A DNA stretch of 64,000 nucleotides from Piscicola geometra (taxonomy: Eukaryota; Annelida; Clitellata; Hirudinida; Piscicolidae): positions 1,410,681 to 1,474,680 of the forward strand of contig OX030967.1 of the NCBI GenBank assembly GCA_943735955.1. Direction: 5' to 3'. The translations under genes and the position numbers were made by a program. Positions 48,295-64,000 of the stretch are shown here, piece after piece; position 1 is the first letter of the stretch; every line of letters starts with the position of its first letter. The notes beneath the pieces were generated by a model. The model saw only the letters and a program-made list of their open reading frames with translations. It searched no databases and had not been told where the DNA came from.

Positions 48295-49540
48295 TAGAGG
48301 TTGGACATGGACGATTTTTCATTCCCGGTCCCGTCCCGTTCCCGAATTTTGTTTTCCCGTCCCGTCTCGTCCCATCCTGTTCCGTCCTGTCCCGTCCCGT
48401 TTCCGATGGGCCATCAGAATTTTGATTCCCGTCCCGTCCCATTCCCTAAATTTTTTTCCCGTCCCATCCCGTTCCCGATGGACCATCAGAATTTTTATTC
48501 CCGTCCCGTCCCGTTCCCGAAACTCGATTCCCGGTCCCGACCCGTTCCCGAAACGTTTTGACCCAGTCTCGACCCATTTCAACAACAAAAGTTTTGTTTA
48601 TTCATTAATTTTTGCTGCCGTTTTCACCGGTCCCAAACTTGCTAGTCCTAACATTTCTTAAAGTTCATTATTTGAAAGTCAAAAAATATTTCTTTCAACA
48701 AAATAAAAAAACACGATTTTAATTTCAAATATTTATTGAAATGAAAGTATTGAAGTTAGTCATTGTTTTTGAGTAATTCAATAAAATCTTCATTGCTTTC
48801 AACAAGGGTTAAACCGTCAAAAGTTTAAGCTTTCAATTAAGATGATCTTGGGTCTGAAGTTAAACGACCACATGTTGAAAATTCCGTTCACAGGGAAAAG
48901 AACTTTCAGGTATAGTAAACAAAATTTTGGCCACTTCTTGTAGTATTTGAACTTTTTTTTTACTCCAATAGATTTAACATCTTTATAATCTTCACTTTTA
49001 GGGGGACCTAATTGTGAATATTTTTACAATTTATCCTCTTTAGAATTTTTTCCTCGTTCATTATTATTAATTCTTCAATAATGTTAAAAATATGATTTTC
49101 GACAACATTCTTATACTCCACAACTGTACAAATAAAATCATTCGTATAATTTGATAGGGAAAAAAATGTTATTATAATTTTTACGTTATAAAAAATAACA
49201 TATAGTGTATAAATAACCATCATTTTGTTTTTTTCACAACGTCACTGGAGCTTGTTTTCATCCTCACGCATTTGTTCTAATTTCCCTAATATTTAGACTC
49301 GCCATTCAAATGTAATGTTGGAGATTTTGACATTGACAACGCAATGGTGGCTTCGTTATACCTTTCCATTGCATTTAATACCTATTTTAAGTACGGAGTA
49401 TCGATGAAATAGAGATTTCCATTCCATACTTTTATTCCCGATTTTTCCCGTTCCCTATTTTAATATTGATCCCGGTTCCCGACTTTTCTCATCCCGAAAT
49501 TAATTTTTATTCCCGTTCCCGCGGGTACCCGGTCAGATCA
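48295..49540 (-). mobile_element. Second copy of the CCCG-rich hAT, inserted in a minisatellite
   Basis: Left end TAGAGGTTGGACATGGACGA, then TTCCCGTCCCG arrays; right side GTTCCCGCGGGTACCCGGTC. The last bases are degenerate compared with the 33.7-kb copy. It sits within the CCATGCACC array, so the target duplication (CCATGCAC occurs on both sides) cannot be told apart from the repeat. Confidence 0.85.
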
Positions 49541-49760
49541 TGCACCATGCACCTATCCACGCACCCATCCATGCACCCATCCACGCACCCATCCATGCAC
49601 CCATCCATCACCCATCCATCACCCATCCATCACCTATCCATCACCCATCCATTACCCACCCATCACCCATCCATGCATCCACCCATCACCCATCCATGCA
49701 TCCACCCATCACCCATCCATAACCCATCCATGCATCATCCATGCACTCATTCTCAGTTAT
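49541..49760. repeat. 12-bp minisatellite (CCATCCATGCAC), right part
   Basis: Continuation of the array left of the hAT element, with CACCCATCCATCA variants. Confidence 0.88.
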
Positions 49761-49899
49761 TCTTGAGTCGACACACTCCTTGACGAAGGCTTCCATGGGT
49801 TAAAGTAGTCTTGCTGAGTGACTTGAAAGTTTAAAAGCACAACAAAATCAACAACAGCAACAAGTCGCTTTTTTCATTAATGGCATCCAACTCTCTCTT

Positions 49900-50465
49900 C
49901 TTCCATGAATCTCAGAGCTAGCTGCACAGTGTGTCAATCTGAACACAAAGGTCCTCTTCATATGGGAACCAAGCCACTGCTTCCTGATAGGAAGTAGACC
50001 ACAGATAATTCCTACCAATCAAGACTTATCAAGATCCGAATCTGCCAAGCAGTTTCAAGTCACAGAGCTCAAGAACACCACTTTAGTAACGACAGACTAA
50101 ATGGCATCTACAAAGGCAGGCTCAAGAAAGCTGAAGAGGAGCTCACCAAACTTGCTCGCACCAACCTGAGCAGGTTCCGTACTGGGCACCACCCGGCGAT
50201 CAGAGCCTACCAATGTGGAGTAGGTCTAAGCCAAGAGGACTTGTGCAGACTCTGCAAGACGGCCCAGGAGACAACAACTCATCTCTGGACAGACTGCCCA
50301 GTCCTGGAAACAAAAAGGGCAGACACGGGCTGGGCAGAAACACAAGAGAACTGACACAAGAGCCTGGCAGAGCAGCGCAGCTGGTTGAGATTATTCTCTC
50401 CAGACTGCTAAAAAACTTAACGAATTAAAACAACGACAACAGCAAGCACTTTGCTGATGCCTGCA
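49900..50465 (+). mobile_element. LINE C-terminal fragment (zinc-knuckle end)
   Basis: The plus strand at about 50140-50350 encodes LTKLARTNLSRFRTGHHP and the metal-binding end DLCRLCKTAQETTTHLW with a following DCP. The 3' end continues into AACAACGACAACAGCA. Same family as the 263-bp insert at 28425; frames are otherwise broken. Confidence 0.7.
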
Positions 50466-50469
50466 CAGA

Positions 50470-51170
50470 CATGCGGCCTAGCACTCGACATGACAATAGC
50501 ATTCAAACGAGACAACAGTGCCTTCAATCATCTTAAATGAAACTGAAATAATGTTAAAGAAAACAATTTATTAATATTTATTAATTTGTATATAAATACA
50601 AATATGAATATAATGAAAATAGAATATTAATATAGATAATCATTTTCCAAATAGTTTCTTTATAAAATTTTTATTTTGTTTCATTGAAATGTGGATATCT
50701 CTTGAACGATCTAATGCATATTGAATGTTCAAACGGCATATGCATATGCATGAGTTTCAAAGTTCTTTCACGCCGATTAACTGCCACAGCGTCTAATCAA
50801 TAAGCAATCTAACTAACACTAACAACCAATCACACGCCTTATGAATATTAATCAGCTATTAAAGCCCCCTATTGGTTGCCTCTGTCACGCTGATTATGAA
50901 GCAATCAGTGAGAAAGATTGTCTCCAGGCTACCTTATTGCATTTGTTTGAATTAATAAATAATATGTAAATACGAGTATGTATATAAATACAGTAAGCTA
51001 TTTGGTTTGTAAGTATTAGAGTTAGCCTATATCAAGTATATAATAAATTTGTTTATTTCTATTTAGAAAAAGTATGCATATATTTATATAGAAATTCTAG
51101 CCACTGTGGAGAGAGCGAATGAAGGGTTAGGAGTGTGTGAGGGGCACCTGAGGACTTGAAAACTAGTCAC
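50470..51170. other. Intergenic, no feature recognised
   Basis: AT-rich with no supported frame. It is upstream of the GATA gene. Confidence 0.4.
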
Positions 51171-51171
51171 T

Positions 51172-51348
51172 AGGGTATTACTCACTTAGATACTACTGAC
51201 TTAGATACTATCTACTTGGATACTACCTACTTGGATACTACTGACTTAGATACTACTGACTTGGATACTACTGACTTAGATACTACCTACTTGGATACTA
51301 TCTACTTGGATATTACTGACTTGGATACTACTGACTTGGATACTCTCA
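51172..51348. repeat. 15-bp minisatellite (GATACTACTGACTTG)
   Basis: About eleven units alternate between GATACTACTGACTTR and GATACTATCTACTTG, about 600 bp upstream of the likely GATA start codon. Confidence 0.9.
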
Positions 51349-51772
51349 TTTGATTATTTGTGCGTCGAATAGAAAAGTTTGGAAACTTGAAAAAGCTGTT
51401 GGGTTTAGTGTTGGATATGCTGGATCAGTATCAAATTTTTGTCCTACAATATTTAACTAATTGATTCTGAAGTTATGTTGCATAGCTTCATGCTTTAGAG
51501 TTATAATTTCTATTAAAACTTTAAATGATTTAAGGAGCGCGCAAACTATCCTTTTTTGCCTTTAAAGGTTGCCATTTTAACGTTATAGGATTTTTGAAAA
51601 TGAGATGCAGGGCTTAGAAAAATAGTTTTTTTATTGTTGAGAGTTTAAATAAAACAAGAACTCTGACGTTGGCAAGAAACGAATATTGCGCAACTAGAGC
51701 TGCTTCCTTAACGACACACAACCATAAAACAACAAGAAAAACGCTCTCAAAGGATACAAATACAACGACATC

Positions 51773-51930
51773 CACCACCACCACCACCACCACCACCACC
51801 ACCACCACCACCACCACCACCACCACCACCACCACCACCACCACCACCACCACCACCACCACCACCACCACCACCACCACCACCACCACCACCACCAACA
51901 CCACCACCACCACAACCACCACCACCTCCT
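51773..51930. repeat. (CCA)n array in the probable GATA 5' leader
   Basis: Pure CCA/ACC triplets ending just before the ATG at 51942. It is in frame (poly-Thr) with the coding exon but has no upstream ATG, so it is taken as untranslated. Confidence 0.9.
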
Positions 51931-51941
51931 TCTCTTCCACA

Positions 51942-61583
<9,642 letters not shown>

Positions 61584-62050
61584 TAAAAAATGGAAAAAAT
61601 ACCATCATTTAACTGAACAGGAAATAATTATGAAAAAAACCATTTAATGAATAATACTAACAAAGAATATCAAAAGATTACTAATAATAACAACATATTT
61701 TTTTGTTTTATTGACTGTTTCAATGAACATCAAATCTTCATCCACTTCAGTGTCTTTCCAATGCAGCTCACACATTCCAATATGTGTCTTTCAAGCACTC
61801 CTAAATGCCTTCAATTGATACCTCAGAACTGCTCGAGTCTTCCACGCCTCGCTATAATTGTACTTTATTAACATTCCAATCCATATTTTTACTGGAAAGT
61901 TGACTGATTAATGTCATTCAAAGTTTAAAGAGGCCCCACCTTGACGTTGTCAGTTCCTTTCTTCAATCAATGCTGCAAGTAATCCATTTCTAGAACGTGC
62001 GTTTTTGAAGGTTAAATCATTTACTTTGGCCTGTTTCATGTCGAAAAAAA
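61584..62050. other. 3' flank of the GATA gene, nothing recognised
   Basis: No clear AATAAA close to the stop and no frames of note. Confidence 0.4.
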
Positions 62051-62074
62051 TGAAAGTGTTTTAGTATTTTTCAT

Positions 62075-62140
62075 CCTTATTATCATCCTCATCATCATCT
62101 TCTTCATCATCATCATCATCATCATAATCATCACCACAAC

Positions 62141-62182
<42 letters not shown>

Positions 62183-62435
62183 TATCATATTCATCTTCAT
62201 CATCATCATCATCCTCATCATCATCTTCATAATTATCATTATCATCATCATCACCACCACCATCATCATAATTATCACCATCATTATCATCATCATCATC
62301 TTCATCATCATCATTACAACCACCATCTTCATTATCATCACTATCATCATCACCATCACCACCATCATTATCATCATCACCATAATCATCATCATCATCA
62401 TCATCATCATCACCACCATCATCATCATCATCACC

Positions 62436-62469
<34 letters not shown>

Positions 62470-62642
62470 TCATTATCATATTCATCTTCATCATCATCAT
62501 CATCCTCATCATCATCTTCATAATTATCATTATCATCATCATCACCACCACCATCATCATAATTATCACCATCATTATCATCATCATCATCTTCATCCTC
62601 ACCACCACCACCACCATCACCATCATTATTATCATCATCATT

Positions 62643-62736
<94 letters not shown>

Positions 62737-62855
62737 CCACCACCATCATCATCATCATTATCATCATCATCCACATCATCCTCATCATCCACATCATCCA
62801 CATCATCCTCATCATCATTACCGCCACCTTCATCATCATCATCATCATCATTTTT
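62075..62855. repeat. Compound (ATC)n/(ACC)n microsatellite, about 780 bp
   Basis: Contains an internal duplication: the segment with CATTATCATATTCATCTTC and following variants appears at about 62180-62300 and again at 62470-62590, about 290 bp apart. Poly-Asp and poly-Met frames are artefacts. Confidence 0.93.
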
Positions 62856-63089
62856 CTTGATTTTAAATGCTGATATTGATTCGAATAGCATGTGTTTTAA
62901 TCAATGCGTCCTTCAGACTATTGGTGAGGATGATGACGATGATGATGACGATGACGATGATAATGATGATGACGAGGATGACTACGATGATGATGACTAT
63001 TTTGATGATCATTTAAAAAGTTCTTCTTTTTATGTATTTAATATTTTTTCATTCTCTTACAAAACTTCGACACCTGAAACTCCCGTCAC

Positions 63090-63335
63090 CAGCCACTCAT
63101 CTTCTCACCCATCCACCAACCCACCCACCTATCTACCAATCCAGCCACTCATCTACTATCTATCCACCAACCCACTCATTCACTCACTCACTCATCCATT
63201 AACCCATCCACTCAATCACCCACCCACCAACCTACCCACTCAATCACCCACCCACCAACCTACCCACTCAATCACCCATCCACCAACCTACCCACTCAAT
63301 CACCCATCCACCAACCACCCACTCAATCAATCATC
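63090..63335. repeat. 28-bp minisatellite with ACCCACCCACCAACCTACCC core
   Basis: About four regular 28-bp units at 63210-63330, preceded by looser CCACC/CACTCA sequence. Confidence 0.85.
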
Positions 63336-63514
63336 CTCAATCCCTTTTCAACTCCAATATCATCATTCCAAAATCATTTGACAATTTATATTTTCTCTTT
63401 AAATCACCAATAAATCACCTTTTGTCGCGATGAATTATCGCTTCGTCTTCGCGAGCTGAACACTCTATAAAGAAGAATACTTCATAACTGTCTTGTCACT
63501 TGTCTTAACCACCC

Positions 63515-63565
63515 ATTCATCATCATCATAATCATCATAATCATCATCATCATCATCATCATCAC
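63515..63565. repeat. (ATC)n microsatellite
   Basis: Short triplet run. Confidence 0.85.
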
Positions 63566-63829
63566 CATCCATCAACACGAATAAAAGAAAATAATAACAA
63601 TGGAAATCAATGTCTTTGCGTTAAGAAGTGGTCTTGCCCCTGCTAAGGTCCACGCCCCTTCGGCCTCCTTGCTGTGCAGACAGTCTGCCAGAGGATTGAA
63701 ACTATTTAAAGGCTTCAGCGCTATAGAAACCTTGTACGAAATTTCTGGCACAATCATTGCTTGGTCTGAGCCATAAAAATAAAATTATATTTTTTACGTT
63801 TGTTTTAGTATAATAATAATAAGAAGAAT

Positions 63830-63999
63830 GACGAGCATCCTCATAGTGACGTATAACCCGAACGGGCTTCCAGGCCACTTAGGCTGCATATTTTCATTTG
63901 CGTCTTTGGGTTACTAGGGCATTGGTTGCACTTGAACCTGGGAATTTTCACTATTGGTCAAGCCGAGAGTCGTTGCCGACTCAGTTCACCCAGTATTGT
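63830..63999 (-). mobile_element. tRNA-derived SINE, family 2 (minus copy)
   Basis: The minus strand has GAACTGAGTCGGCAACGACT, CAGGTTCAAGTGC (B-box-like), CCCTAGTAACCCAAAGACGC and GGCCTGGAAGCCCGTTCGGG, in the same order as the copy at 58925. Confidence 0.8.
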
Positions 64000-64000
64000 T

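Noticed and set aside
48155..48661. 168-codon frame of Pro/Arg/Ser repeats
   Set aside because: Read-through of the 12-bp minisatellite and CCCG arrays of the hAT element.
62036..62891. Poly-Asp and poly-Met frames of over 270 codons
   Set aside because: Product of the ATC triplet array with no non-repetitive coding sequence.

Overview
This is a window of an AT-rich animal nuclear genome. Three multi-exon genes with GT(or GC)-AG introns can be built from conserved protein sequence, and the space between and inside them is filled with transposon remains and very long simple repeats. The mix of CR1/L2-like LINEs, several hAT families, tRNA-derived SINEs and exceptionally dense microsatellites suggests a lophotrochozoan invertebrate. 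I suspect an annelid such as a leech, but the sequence alone does not prove that. No prokaryotic features, CRISPR arrays, rRNA or intact tRNA genes were seen.

Genes. (1) 2.6-5.7 kb, minus: a 1037-codon open frame for an Asn-rich, low-complexity protein of unknown function. (2) 19.46-23.47 kb, plus: a complete six-exon ubiquitin-conjugating enzyme of the UBE2N/Ubc13 type (152 aa), with one apparent GC-AG intron and LINE fragments in introns 3 and 4. (3) 25.42-27.02 kb, plus: a two-exon gene for a Gln-rich protein with one C2H2 zinc finger and an acidic tail. (4) 51.9-61.6 kb, plus: a GATA transcription factor with both zinc fingers. Six exons join in frame to 687 aa; the finger exons are certain and the two large low-complexity 5' exons are inferred from compatible splice phases.

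Mobile elements by region. 0.25-2.2 kb: hAT element with TIRs and a near-perfect 8-bp target duplication. 6.7-7.9 kb and 27.9-30.2 kb: inverted copies of a ZMYM1-like hAT transposase, the second interrupted by a 263-bp retro-insert with an identifiable empty site. 10.3-12.2 kb: LINE with an open 594-codon reverse transcriptase between two (CATA)n arrays. 12.9-15.0 kb: hAT remnants. 15.5-17.6 kb: Jockey-like LINE. 17.7-19.3 kb: duplicated block with 130-bp units. 21.1-23.0 and 35.8-37.7 kb: inverted, near-identical copies of another LINE. 23.9-25.1 and 33.7-35.3 kb: non-autonomous hAT elements with exact 8-bp target duplications. 30.2-30.6 kb: foldback MITE. 31.5-32.9 and 40.2-41.6 kb: inverted copies of an L2-like LINE. 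38 kb: foldback element built from a GGGTGGGTTG motif. 43.5-45.5 kb: hAT and RT remains. 48.3-49.5 kb: second copy of the 33.7-kb hAT. 57.3-59.9 kb: inverted hAT pair inside a GATA intron. Two tRNA-derived SINE families occur at 9.3/45.8 kb and 54.1/58.9/63.9 kb.

No pathway links the genes. The unifying theme is genes whose introns, splice acceptors and even coding repeats are shaped by transposons and microsatellites. Calls rest on reading the sequence; no database search was run.
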